Positions 1 through 5,365 are shown, counted from the stretch's first letter. The stretch is DNA of 5,394 nucleotides from Nitrospinales bacterium (GCA_023248615.1 JAHFEI010000159.1:1-5394); one strand, 5' to 3'. The notes: generated from the sequence alone by a model not told the origin. Translations and numbers: made by a program.

Positions 1-1966
1 AACAGGCGCGGTTCTTCTTATTTTGCACCAGCACAAGTATGCCATCGCGCGGGTCGCGCACTTTGGTATCCGTGCCAAACAGCTCATGTAGCCGCACCAG
101 CGTCAGGATTTCTCCCCTCCGTTTTACTATTTCGCTTTTCCCCTCTACCGTGTAGATTTCATCGGATGCCGGGCGAAACGACTCTATGACCGCCTCTATA
201 GGTATAAGGAATACGCTCCGTCCCACCGCCACCGCCAGCCCCTTCTTGATGAGCGTGGTCTGCGTGAAGGGGATGACCAGCGTGGTGGTAAGGCCCTCGC
301 CGAACCGATTGTCCATCTTTACCGTACCGCCGAGTTCCTGTATGGAAGAAAGCACCACGTCCATCCCCACCCCGCGCCCCGATGTCTCCGTCACCTGCTC
401 GGACATTGAAAAGCCGGGCAGGAATATCTGTTCCAAAAGCTGTTTTTCGCTCAATTTGGCGGCGGACTGGCTGTCGAAAATCCCCTTTTTCACCAGCGTA
501 TTCCGCAGTTTTTCTACATCTATGCCCTTGCCGTTGTCCGATACCTTTATCGCAAGCATGGCTCCCTGCGGCACAGCGGTTAGCATGACCATGCCCTCTT
601 CATTCTTGCCCGCCGCCCGCCGCGCTTCCGGAGTTTCTATCCCGTGGTCTATGCTGTTGCGTATCATATGCACCAATATCGTTTCCAACCGCGTAATGAT
701 GCTCTTGTCAACCGCCGTATCTTCGCCGCTTATCACCAGCTTGGCCTTTTTCCCCACGGACATCAAGGTGTCGCGCACCAGCCTGGGCAGGTTTTGGAAC
801 GCCTCGGCGATTGGCACCTTGCGGATATCGTACAGGTCGCGCGAAAGGGTTTCGCTCAGTTCCTGTAGCGACGTAATGGCGTCCCGCAGGCTATTCATGT
901 TATTAGCCACCTTGCCTTCAGCAAACTGGTTCTGGAGGAAATTGAAGAATTCCGACACGGTTACGATTTCTCCGGCAAGGTCTATGGTCTTGTCCAGCCT
1001 CCCCTGGTCTATCTTTATCTGGCGGGCGCGAATGGCCTCCGGGGAAGCGGGCGCCGACTGGCTTGCCACCTCATCGGAACCCTTGGCCTCCGGTTCCGGC
1101 GTATCCATGGTGAGCATAGGGAGGTATTTGTTCAACGCATCCTCGCTAATTCCCGACAGTATCTCGTCAAACCCGGTCTCATCGTGGTAAAGCATTTCCA
1201 GGTCGTCCCGAAGGGTATTGAATAGCTCCACCTGCTCATCATGTCCGGCATGTGTGTGCTTTTCCAGCAAGGCCTCAACGTTGTCCGACACGACGGAATA
1301 GTGTGCTTCGTTTACCTTGCCAGCCTTGGCCTCCGCCACCACCCCCATTATTGTGAAATATTCGCGCGATACGTCCATGCCATGGAACAATAGCCGACCA
1401 CCGGACTTATGCCGCCTTTCCACAAGTAATTTTGGGGCGGTTTTACGGATAATGGACAAAAATTCCTTCAACGGCGCGTTGGTATCAAGCTCTCCCTTTA
1501 TGTCCGGCTGGTTTATGAATTTAAGGAGCTCTATCCTGAGGGTTTCTACGATACGCTGTTCCGCTCCGGATTCCAGCAGTATGTTTATATCCGCAATGTA
1601 CTGCTCATGCTCCGGGGTAAGCTGCCCTTCGCGCCTGTTTTGCAAAAGCTGGGAGAACATCGATTTCAGGTGGTCGGTTCCCTTCAGCACGATGTCTATT
1701 ACACGGGAGTCCGGCTCCATCTCGCGGTCGCGTATCCGGCTCATAAGGTTTTCCAGCGAGTGGGCCATCATCTTGATGCCGGAGATGCCGAATAACGAAC
1801 AGTTGCCTTTCAGGGAGTGCATATTGCGGAAAATGTTGTCTATGGTGTCGCGGTCGGCGGGATTTTGCTCCAGGAGGATGACTTCCTTTTCCAGGTCGCC
1901 TAATATCTCCGTGGATTCGGCGAGGAAATTCTCAAAAATCTCCTGCTCACTGTGGGCTTCGCTCAT
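1..1966 (-). CDS. cheA: CheA-type chemotaxis sensor histidine kinase (3' end beyond window)
   Basis: This is a cytoplasmic histidine kinase of the CheA family. CheA is known to autophosphorylate on a histidine in its HPt domain under receptor control and to pass phosphate to response regulators. The 655 visible codons form one open frame with no stop. The HPt domain is at about residues 5-110, with His50 in HSLKGNCSLFG. Residues about 140-310 match no domain I recognise and replace a typical P2 region. The P3 dimerisation helices are at about 315-385 (KIDQGRLDKTIDLAGEIV). The ATPase domain is at about 395-570, with N-box HMIRNSIDHGIE (433-444), G1 box DNGKGID (477-483), FLPGFS (515-520) and G2 box GRGVGMDVV (530-538). 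A CheW-like domain starts near 570 and is cut by the window edge. All catalytic boxes are intact. ATG at 1966 was chosen because the HPt begins right after it. It has only A-rich sequence upstream and no Shine-Dalgarno, and it overlaps the stop of a short upstream frame. No other chemotaxis gene lies in the window. Confidence 0.95.
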   Translation of the reverse strand, partial: MSEAHSEQEIFENFLAESTEILGDLEKEVILLEQNPADRDTIDNIFRNMHSLKGNCSLFGISGIKMMAHSLENLMSRIRDREMEPDSRVIDIVLKGTDHLKSMFSQLLQNRREGQLTPEHEQYIADINILLESGAEQRIVETLRIELLKFINQPDIKGELDTNAPLKEFLSIIRKTAPKLLVERRHKSGGRLLFHGMDVSREYFTIMGVVAEAKAGKVNEAHYSVVSDNVEALLEKHTHAGHDEQVELFNTLRDDLEMLYHDETGFDEILSGISEDALNKYLPMLTMDTPEPEAKGSDEVASQSAPASPEAIRARQIKIDQGRLDKTIDLAGEIVTVSEFFNFLQNQFAEGKVANNMNSLRDAITSLQELSETLSRDLYDIRKVPIAEAFQNLPRLVRDTLMSVGKKAKLVISGEDTAVDKSIITRLETILVHMIRNSIDHGIETPEARRAAGKNEEGMVMLTAVPQGAMLAIKVSDNGKGIDVEKLRNTLVKKGIFDSQSAAKLSEKQLLEQIFLPGFSMSEQVTETSGRGVGMDVVLSSIQELGGTVKMDNRFGEGLTTTLVIPFTQTTLIKKGLAVAVGRSVFLIPIEAVIESFRPASDEIYTVEGKSEIVKRRGEILTLVRLHELFGTDTKVRDPRDGILVLVQNKKNRAC

Positions 1967-2019
1967 ATTTTTTTTGTGTCCATATTGGTACAACCGACCC
2001 GCCGCTTCCAAACGCGCAA
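1963..2019 (-). CDS. Possible 18-codon leader peptide coupled to cheA
   Basis: A short frame starts at TTG (2019-2017) and has a strong Shine-Dalgarno, GAGGAG at 2031-2026, with 6 nt spacing. It encodes LRVWKRRVGCTNMDTKKI (first codon read as Met) and stops at TGA 1965-1963. That stop overlaps the cheA start as ATGA, the usual layout for translational coupling. The frame stays open upstream to a GTG at 2094, which would give a 43-residue, Trp- and Arg-rich product. That GTG sits directly after three in-frame TAA codons and has no ribosome site, so the TTG is the better start. I recognise no family. It could be a coupling leader or a chance frame. The overlap and the missing cheA ribosome site are observed; the function is inferred. 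Confidence 0.35.
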   Translation of the reverse strand: MRVWKRRVGCTNMDTKKI

Positions 2020-2096
2020 GCCAAACTCCTCAAACAGCTCCGCCCATGCCAAGCACCATATACGACCACCCCAAAACCTTCTATATTCCGCCACTT

Positions 2097-2125
2097 ATTA
2101 TTACAGCCTGCAAGGCGTAAGGCAA
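2097..2125 (-). promoter_or_regulatory. Possible sigma-70-type promoter for cheA
   Basis: On the minus strand a -35-like TTGCCT (2125-2120) is followed after 17 bp by a -10-like AATAAT (2102-2097). These match the consensus at 4 of 6 and 5 of 6 positions. The predicted start near 2090 gives a leader of about 124 nt before cheA. It would include the TTG leader frame and its Shine-Dalgarno, but would not include the GTG at 2094. The match is moderate and other promoters are possible. Confidence 0.3.
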
Positions 2126-2248
2126 ATACTTACTTCACACTGCAACCTCCGGGAAGGCTCTGTGGGGCAACATCGGTTCCCTAGGCCCAATATCCAAGAC
2201 CCCCAAGGATGTTTGAAACTATCAGAGTGCCGAGGATAGCCTAAAATT
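2126..2248. other. Intergenic stretch with nested inverted repeats, no gene seen
   Basis: No convincing coding frame covers the part of the cheA upstream gap between the proposed cheA promoter and the terminator-like hairpin. It holds nested arms: CTCTG 2158-2162 with CAGAG 2223-2227, AACATC 2169-2174 with GATGTT 2208-2213, and an inner GGCC 2184-2187 with GACC 2198-2201 (one G-U pair on the minus-strand transcript). Such arms could form an imperfect hairpin of about 70 nt in RNA from either strand. I compared it by eye with tRNA, SRP RNA, 6S RNA and common riboswitch motifs and could not assign it. A structured leader or small RNA is possible. Confidence 0.3.
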
Positions 2249-2281
2249 GCGGAAACGAGCCGGAAAGCACATCGTTTCCGC
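2241..2281 (-). terminator. Intrinsic-terminator-like hairpin after the 60-residue gene
   Basis: A perfect 10 bp inverted repeat (GCGGAAACGA 2249-2258 with TCGTTTCCGC 2272-2281, 13 nt loop) begins 6 nt after the stop codon of the small gene. Read on the minus strand, the stem is followed by AATTTTAG, a short T-run. The position and stem fit transcription termination of that gene. The T-run is short and the loop long, so efficiency may be partial. Confidence 0.55.
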
Positions 2282-2287
2282 CGATTT

Positions 2288-2470
2288 TCAGGAAGATTTT
2301 TTCTTGTATACGTTAAGACCCACCTTCTCGTCGCGCCCAGGGATTGAGACGTTGCCCTCGGTAGAGGCAATTATGATTGTCTTGCCGGACGAGGACGGCC
2401 CAAACTCCTTGGACAAATCCACTTTTATGGTGAGGATATTTCCTTCAACCGACATATCCGCGTTTTTCAT
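2288..2470 (-). CDS. Conserved-looking 60-residue protein of unknown function
   Basis: I do not assign a function to this 60-residue protein. It starts at ATG 2470 with a good ribosome site (AAGGGGG, 4 nt before the ATG) and ends at TGA 2290-2288. It has no signal peptide, no transmembrane segment and only one Cys-free, strand-rich segment: NILTIKVDLS (11-20), TIIIAST (31-37) and VGLNVYKKK (50-58). The C-terminus is lysine-rich. The pattern SGKT-IIIASTEGN-...-GLNVY looks like that of short conserved hypothetical proteins, but this is a loose recollection. GPSSSGKT (24-31) fits the Walker A pattern by letter, yet the protein is far too short for a P-loop NTPase. Codon 6 is a second possible ATG, with poorer ribosome-site spacing. 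Its own promoter, palindrome and terminator-like hairpin suggest a single-gene unit. The clean ribosome site and compact protein-like composition make it more likely real than the overlapping frames. Confidence 0.75.
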   Translation of the reverse strand: MKNADMSVEGNILTIKVDLSKEFGPSSSGKTIIIASTEGNVSIPGRDEKVGLNVYKKKSS

Positions 2471-2510
2471 ATTTCCCCCTTCTTGATGTTTTTAGGCTGG
2501 ACGCAATAGT

Positions 2511-2538
2511 ATGATACCGCACGTTGCCATCGTGGCAA
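2511..2538 (-). promoter_or_regulatory. Sigma-70-type promoter of the 60-residue gene
   Basis: On the minus strand TTGCCA (2538-2533) and TATCAT (2516-2511) are separated by 16 bp. Each matches the sigma-70 consensus at 5 of 6 positions. Transcription would begin near 2504. This gives a leader of about 35 nt that contains the GGGGG ribosome site of the gene at 2470. It is the best promoter match in the window. Confidence 0.55.
2524..2538. promoter_or_regulatory. Palindrome TTGCCA-tcg-TGGCAA over the -35 box, possible operator
   Basis: A perfect 6 bp inverted repeat with a 3 bp centre (TTGCCATCGTGGCAA) has one arm identical to the proposed -35 hexamer of the 60-residue gene. A dimeric repressor bound here would block RNA polymerase. 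No regulator gene is visible in the window, and a 6-3-6 palindrome can arise by chance. Confidence 0.35.
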
Positions 2539-2597
2539 AATTTAAACATTTCTGGTAGTACGTTGTTTTGAGATTGTTTCCAGGTAATGCCACGTTT

Positions 2598-2661
2598 GTC
2601 ATTCCCGCCCCATGTCAAGCACGTGGTAAACTCCAGCGGAAAATAAGAACCTGGATTCCCC
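2598..2661. repeat. Degenerate GTCATTCCCGC / CTGGATTCCC intergenic repeat element
   Basis: GTCATTCCCGC (2598-2608) and CCAG (2633-2636) are followed by CCTGGATTCCCCC (2650-2662). These words are the building blocks of a common dispersed bacterial intergenic repeat whose intact halves read like GTCATTCCCGC...GCGGGAATCCAG and its inverse. Here the inner stem has decayed, so this is called as a remnant. It lies between nadB and the 60-residue gene and codes for nothing recognisable. Confidence 0.4.
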
Positions 2662-2662
2662 C

Positions 2663-2692
2663 TTGCCCCAAGATGGGCAATGGACTGCCCAT
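2663..2692. repeat. Two overlapping, mutually exclusive hairpins
   Basis: TTGCCC (2663-2668) can pair with GGGCAA (2675-2680). ATGGGCA (2673-2679) can pair perfectly with TGCCCAT (2686-2692). The GGGCA core is shared, so only one hairpin can form at a time on a transcript of either strand. No T-tract follows on either strand, so I do not call it a terminator. It lies 77-106 bp downstream of the nadB stop. Confidence 0.35.
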
Positions 2693-2721
2693 TCAAACCG
2701 AGGCACTACCCATTTTCTTAA

Positions 2722-2744
2722 CCGCAAAGGACAACCCTTGCCGG
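2722..2744 (-). repeat. Hairpin downstream of nadB, possible 3'-end structure
   Basis: On the minus strand, CCGgCAAGGG and CCTTTGCGG pair over 9 positions with one bulged G, one G-U pair and a TTGT loop. It starts 24 nt after the nadB stop. Only TTAAGAAAA follows rather than a T-tract, so it may protect an mRNA 3' end or serve as a weak terminator. Confidence 0.3.
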
Positions 2745-2768
2745 ATGCCGTATTCAATACAAGGCGGG

Positions 2769-4388
2769 CTACCGGATTTTGGAAATAAGCGCGGTCTCCT
2801 TCGGCACCGGGTCTTTGTGCGGGTAATCGATATTAAAATGCAGGCCGCGGCTTTCGCGCCTTTGCAGGGCAGACTCGATTATCAGGTCGGCACAAGTTGC
2901 AATGTTACGCAACTCTATCAGGTCGGAAGTAACATTGAAGTTCCAGTAGTACTCCTTTATCTCCTCCTTGAAAAGCCGTATCCGCCGCTGGGCGCGTTCC
3001 AGCCGTTTGGTGGAGCGCAATATGCCGACGTAGTTCCACATCACGCGACGGACCTCGTCCCAGTTTTGCGTTATTACCACCTGCTCGTCGGAATCAACGG
3101 CGTTTCCGGCGTTCCAACGGTTCACAACTTCCACGTCTGCCGGTTCCCACTCCTCTACCGCCTTTTGCGCGGCACGACGCGGAAAAACCACCGCCTCCAG
3201 CAACGAGTTGCTGGCCAGGCGGTTTGCGCCATGGACTCCCGTGCATGCATTTTCGCCGCCAGCGTAAAGGCCCTGGATGGAAGTCCTCCCCCACAAATCC
3301 ACGTCTACCCCGCCGCAGATGTAGTGGGCCGCAGGCACAACAGGCACCATCTCCTTGGTCATATCCATACCTTTATCCAAAAGCGTCCGGTAGATATTCG
3401 GAAATTTCTCCCTCAGCCGTTCCGCCCCTATATGCTTTACGTCCAGATAGACAAATTCATCGCCGCGCTTTTTCATCTCCGTATCTATGGCGCGCGCCAC
3501 CACGTCACGCGGAGCCAGGCATCCCATGGCATGGTAGTTTTCCATGAAAGTCTGGCCATTTACCAGGCGTAGCAAACCGCCCTCGCCCCGCAAAGCCTCG
3601 GTAATGAGGAAAGACTTCAACCCAGAGTGGTACAGGCATGTGGGGTGGAACTGCATGAACTCCATATTGGAAACGCGTGCCCCGGCGCGGTAGGCCATTG
3701 CCACCCCGTCGCCGGACGATATGTCCGGGTTCGAAGTATATAGGTACACTTTCCCGCATCCGCCTGCGGCCATGAATGTAACCGGCGCAAGCATGGTTTT
3801 CACCACTCCGCTCTTCGAATCCAGCACAAACGCGCCTACCACCCGCTCCCCGTCCAACCCGCGCCCTTCTATCTTTGACCGCAACACAAGGTCAATGGCG
3901 GTGTGGTATTCAAACACCGTTATATTCTTTTCGCTCCGCACCGCAGATATGAGCGCCCGTTCTATCTCCTGACCCGTGAGGTCTTCCGTATGCACAACGC
4001 GCCGCTTGGAATGCCCCCCCTCCCGGTGTAAATCCAGTGGCGATTCAGGCGAGGAATCTGTACGCGTGAACCGGGTGCCGATATCAACCAAGTATTCAAT
4101 GGCGGCAGGCCCGCCTTCCACAAGCACCTGCACCGCTTCCGGGCGGCATAGCCCGTCGCCAGCCAGCAATGTATCCTGCACATGCAGTTCAAAGGTGTCA
4201 TCCATAGAGGTGACCGCCGCTATTCCCCCTTGGGCATACTGGGTGTTGGAGTCGCCCACCTCGCGCTTGGTAAGCACCGCCACACTCCCCTTGCGCGCCA
4301 CATCCAGCGCAAAGCTAAGCCCGGCAAGGCCAGAGCCTATGACAATAAAATCGAATCGTGATATGGGGGAGGCTTTTGTCTTGTCCAC
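2769..4388 (-). CDS. nadB: L-aspartate oxidase (quinolinate synthase subunit B)
   Basis: This FAD enzyme oxidises L-aspartate to iminoaspartate, the first step of de novo NAD synthesis. Quinolinate synthase NadA then uses the product. The 539 residues match the usual family length. The FAD dinucleotide fold is at the N-terminus (VIGSGLAGLSFA, 16-27), followed by the family signatures SNTQYAQGGIAA (47-58) and HREGGHSKRRVVH (121-133). Expected substrate and catalytic residues are present by comparison with E. coli NadB: Glu123, His248 (QFHPT), Thr263 and Glu264 (TEALRGEGG), Arg294 (PRDVVARAID), His355 (HYICGG) and Arg390 (ANRLASNSLLE). The C-terminal helical domain is at about 420-539. NadB rather than fumarate reductase is supported by the REGGHS motif with its aspartate-selecting Glu. 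The start is GTG at 4388. A stop lies three codons upstream and no later start precedes the FAD motif, although no Shine-Dalgarno is visible. No other nad gene is in the window. It follows the FHA gene by 99 bp and may share its transcript. Confidence 0.96.
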   Translation of the reverse strand: MDKTKASPISRFDFIVIGSGLAGLSFALDVARKGSVAVLTKREVGDSNTQYAQGGIAAVTSMDDTFELHVQDTLLAGDGLCRPEAVQVLVEGGPAAIEYLVDIGTRFTRTDSSPESPLDLHREGGHSKRRVVHTEDLTGQEIERALISAVRSEKNITVFEYHTAIDLVLRSKIEGRGLDGERVVGAFVLDSKSGVVKTMLAPVTFMAAGGCGKVYLYTSNPDISSGDGVAMAYRAGARVSNMEFMQFHPTCLYHSGLKSFLITEALRGEGGLLRLVNGQTFMENYHAMGCLAPRDVVARAIDTEMKKRGDEFVYLDVKHIGAERLREKFPNIYRTLLDKGMDMTKEMVPVVPAAHYICGGVDVDLWGRTSIQGLYAGGENACTGVHGANRLASNSLLEAVVFPRRAAQKAVEEWEPADVEVVNRWNAGNAVDSDEQVVITQNWDEVRRVMWNYVGILRSTKRLERAQRRIRLFKEEIKEYYWNFNVTSDLIELRNIATCADLIIESALQRRESRGLHFNIDYPHKDPVPKETALISKIR

Positions 4389-4487
4389 AACTATTCAGGG
4401 CCGCAGGAGAGCTTTTGAAACACCTGAAACAGCTACTCCATGGGCCGGAAACAGGGTGCAGGCATTTGACGTCCGCCCGGAATAGGG
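4389..4487. other. Spacer between FHA gene and nadB
   Basis: No convincing gene, promoter or terminator is visible in these 99 bp. A 6 bp inverted repeat (GAATAG 4480-4485, CTATTC 4488-4493) spans the FHA stop codon, but it is A/T-rich with a 2 bp spacer and no T-tract follows. Absence of a terminator is compatible with readthrough into nadB. Confidence 0.4.
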
Positions 4488-5210
4488 CTATTCATGGAAC
4501 TCAAAAATACTGGAGCCGATTTCAATCCTGTCCTTGTTCTTAAGTTCCTTCTCGGCTCCCACTTTCTCGCCGTTTACTTTCAATTTCGACATTCCGCCCA
4601 TGAACTGCATAAGGTACACGTCTCTGGAGCGTCGTATGGCGGCGGCCACGCTCGCGACGGCAAACCCCTTCACCTTTATGTCGGCGTTCTCGCCGGAGCC
4701 TATAAGTGTAGTCTCCTTCTCCAGCTTGTACGAAACGAGCGCGCCAGAGGAACTGGCGGACTTGGAGGACTTGCTGATATCGTAAAGCTGGGCGGCTTGG
4801 GTTTTCTTTTGGCGGGCGACATCCGCCTCTTTTTCCTTCTGTCCCTTCATAAGGTCAGCGGTGTTCAGCATCATTGTCATGCCGCCAAAATCTGGCGAAC
4901 CGAAAAAGTCAGATTTGCTGGTTTTCTCTTCCGGGTTTATGAACTCCATCTCAAACTTGCCTATATTTATTATGTCACCGTGGTGCAATTCCTGCGTGGC
5001 TATCCGCCCCCTGTTAACGAAAGTGCCGTTGGTGCTTTTCATGTCATGGATAATGTAGTGGTTTTTCTCCACGCTGATACGCGCATGTCGGGCCGATACG
5101 GCAGGGTTCTTCAGCACAATATCGCCGCCTTCACGCCCTATCGAAATTGGGCCGGAAATCTCCTGCTCCTTTATGACTTCGCTATTGAGCCGTACAACAA
5201 TCTTTGCCAT
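4488..5210 (-). CDS. FHA-domain protein with a degenerate second FHA-like half
   Basis: FHA domains bind phosphothreonine peptides and recruit partners of Ser/Thr kinases or secretion systems. The first domain is at about residues 3-92 and keeps the key residues: Gly25-Arg26 (IGREGG), Ser39-Arg41-His42 (VSARHARI) and Ser59-Thr60-Asn61-Gly62 (KSTNGTFVN). A polar linker at about 93-157 contains MTMMLNTADL (111-120) and a charged, Lys- and Ser-rich stretch. Residues about 158-240 repeat the FHA fold pattern: TTLIGSGENADIKVKG, then SKLKVNGEKV and KNKDRIEIGSSIFEF. Here the Gly-Arg, Ser-x-x-His and Asn-Gly binding motifs are lost, so this half probably does not bind phosphothreonine. There is no signal peptide or membrane segment, so the protein is likely cytoplasmic. 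ATG 5210 has GGGGG 5 nt upstream, and the FHA strand begins at residue 3. The partner is unknown; no kinase, phosphatase or secretion gene is visible. It lies upstream of nadB in the same direction. Confidence 0.9.
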   Translation of the reverse strand: MAKIVVRLNSEVIKEQEISGPISIGREGGDIVLKNPAVSARHARISVEKNHYIIHDMKSTNGTFVNRGRIATQELHHGDIINIGKFEMEFINPEEKTSKSDFFGSPDFGGMTMMLNTADLMKGQKEKEADVARQKKTQAAQLYDISKSSKSASSSGALVSYKLEKETTLIGSGENADIKVKGFAVASVAAAIRRSRDVYLMQFMGGMSKLKVNGEKVGAEKELKNKDRIEIGSSIFEFHE

Positions 5211-5221
5211 ATTCGCCCCCG

Positions 5222-5227
5222 ATTATA
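5222..5227 (-). promoter_or_regulatory. Perfect TATAAT -10 box upstream of the FHA gene
   Basis: TATAAT lies on the minus strand 11 bp before the ATG at 5210. No good -35 is seen at 16-18 bp; the closest is TTGCTT with a 19 bp spacer. A start 6-8 nt downstream would fall at or past the GGGGG ribosome site (5220-5216), leaving an almost leaderless message. The box is clear, but its use as the FHA promoter is uncertain. Confidence 0.35.
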
Positions 5228-5249
5228 CCCTACAAAAACCCCCGAAAAG

Positions 5250-5277
5250 CAAAAACGTAAAAAGCGGGAACACCCGC
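5250..5277 (-). terminator. Intrinsic-terminator-like hairpin upstream of the FHA gene
   Basis: Read on the minus strand, GCGGG-TGTT-CCCGC (5277-5264) is followed by TTTTT, ACG and another TTTTT. This is a compact GC stem with a tetraloop and T-tract. It would end leftward transcription arriving from the right edge and insulate the FHA gene. The stem is only 5 bp, so strength is uncertain. What it would terminate is not visible in the window. Confidence 0.5.
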
Positions 5278-5280
5278 GAA

Positions 5281-5308
5281 TTGCCTCATATTAAATGTAA
5301 CCGAAGGA
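5281..5308 (+). repeat. Direct repeat copy 1 (TTGCCTCATATT-AA-ATGTAACCGAA)
   Basis: This copy shares 12 and then 11 identical bases with the second copy 56 bp downstream, with a 2 bp difference (AA versus CC) in the middle. The shared tail continues as AAGGA. It lies between the minus-strand terminator-like hairpin and the divergent gene start. The function is unknown. Confidence 0.7.
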
Positions 5309-5336
5309 TTGGGCTGATTTTACGGGAAATGCTTCG

Positions 5337-5365
5337 TTGCCTCATATTCCATGTAACCGAAAGGA
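5337..5365 (+). repeat. Direct repeat copy 2, containing the ribosome site of the right-edge gene
   Basis: TTGCCTCATATT-CC-ATGTAACCGAA repeats copy 1. It ends in AAAGGA, which forms most of the AAGGAG Shine-Dalgarno of the start at 5375. The element may have been duplicated together with the gene leader, or be a dispersed intergenic repeat. Confidence 0.7.

Noticed and set aside
186..1190. 334-codon plus-strand open frame opposite cheA
   Set aside because: It is antisense to the intact cheA reading frame, Ser/Pro/Arg-rich with no recognisable motif, and has no good ribosome site. It is a shadow of the cheA codon bias.
1317..2120. 267-codon plus-strand open frame opposite the 5' part of cheA
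   Set aside because: It overlaps the HPt-coding part of cheA on the other strand and has unstructured, Ser/Arg-rich composition. The minus-strand protein has clear domains.
2100..2250. tRNA, SRP RNA, 6S RNA or known riboswitch in the cheA upstream gap
   Set aside because: No cloverleaf, no SRP GGAAG/AGCAGCC loop, no full 6S 3' half and no conserved riboswitch core could be lined up by eye.
2101..2370. 89-codon minus-strand frame overlapping the 60-residue gene
   Set aside because: It is out of frame with the small gene, has no ribosome site, runs through the terminator-like hairpin, and its Cys/Arg/Pro-rich product looks random.
2378..2401. Walker A-like GPSSSGKT in the 60-residue protein
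   Set aside because: A P-loop NTPase fold needs well over 100 residues and a Walker B strand. Here the match to G-x4-G-K-T is most likely chance.
2598..2692. Insertion sequence or MITE with intact ends between nadB and the small gene
   Set aside because: No matching terminal inverted repeats with a flanking target duplication and no transposase fragment were found. Only decayed repeat words remain.
2445..2696. 83-codon minus-strand frame upstream of the 60-residue gene
   Set aside because: It spans the repeat remnant, hairpin, palindrome and promoter, lacks a ribosome site, and overlaps the small gene's start in another frame.
2568..3572. 334-codon plus-strand open frame opposite nadB
   Set aside because: Most of it is antisense to the conserved C-terminal half of NadB, and its composition is unlike a real protein.
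4480..4493. GAATAG/CTATTC inverted repeat at the FHA stop as a terminator
   Set aside because: The stem is A/T-rich with a 2 bp spacer that cannot loop properly, and no T-tract follows.
4494..5294. 266-codon plus-strand open frame opposite the FHA gene
   Set aside because: The minus strand encodes an FHA domain with its binding residues intact. The plus frame has no family resemblance.
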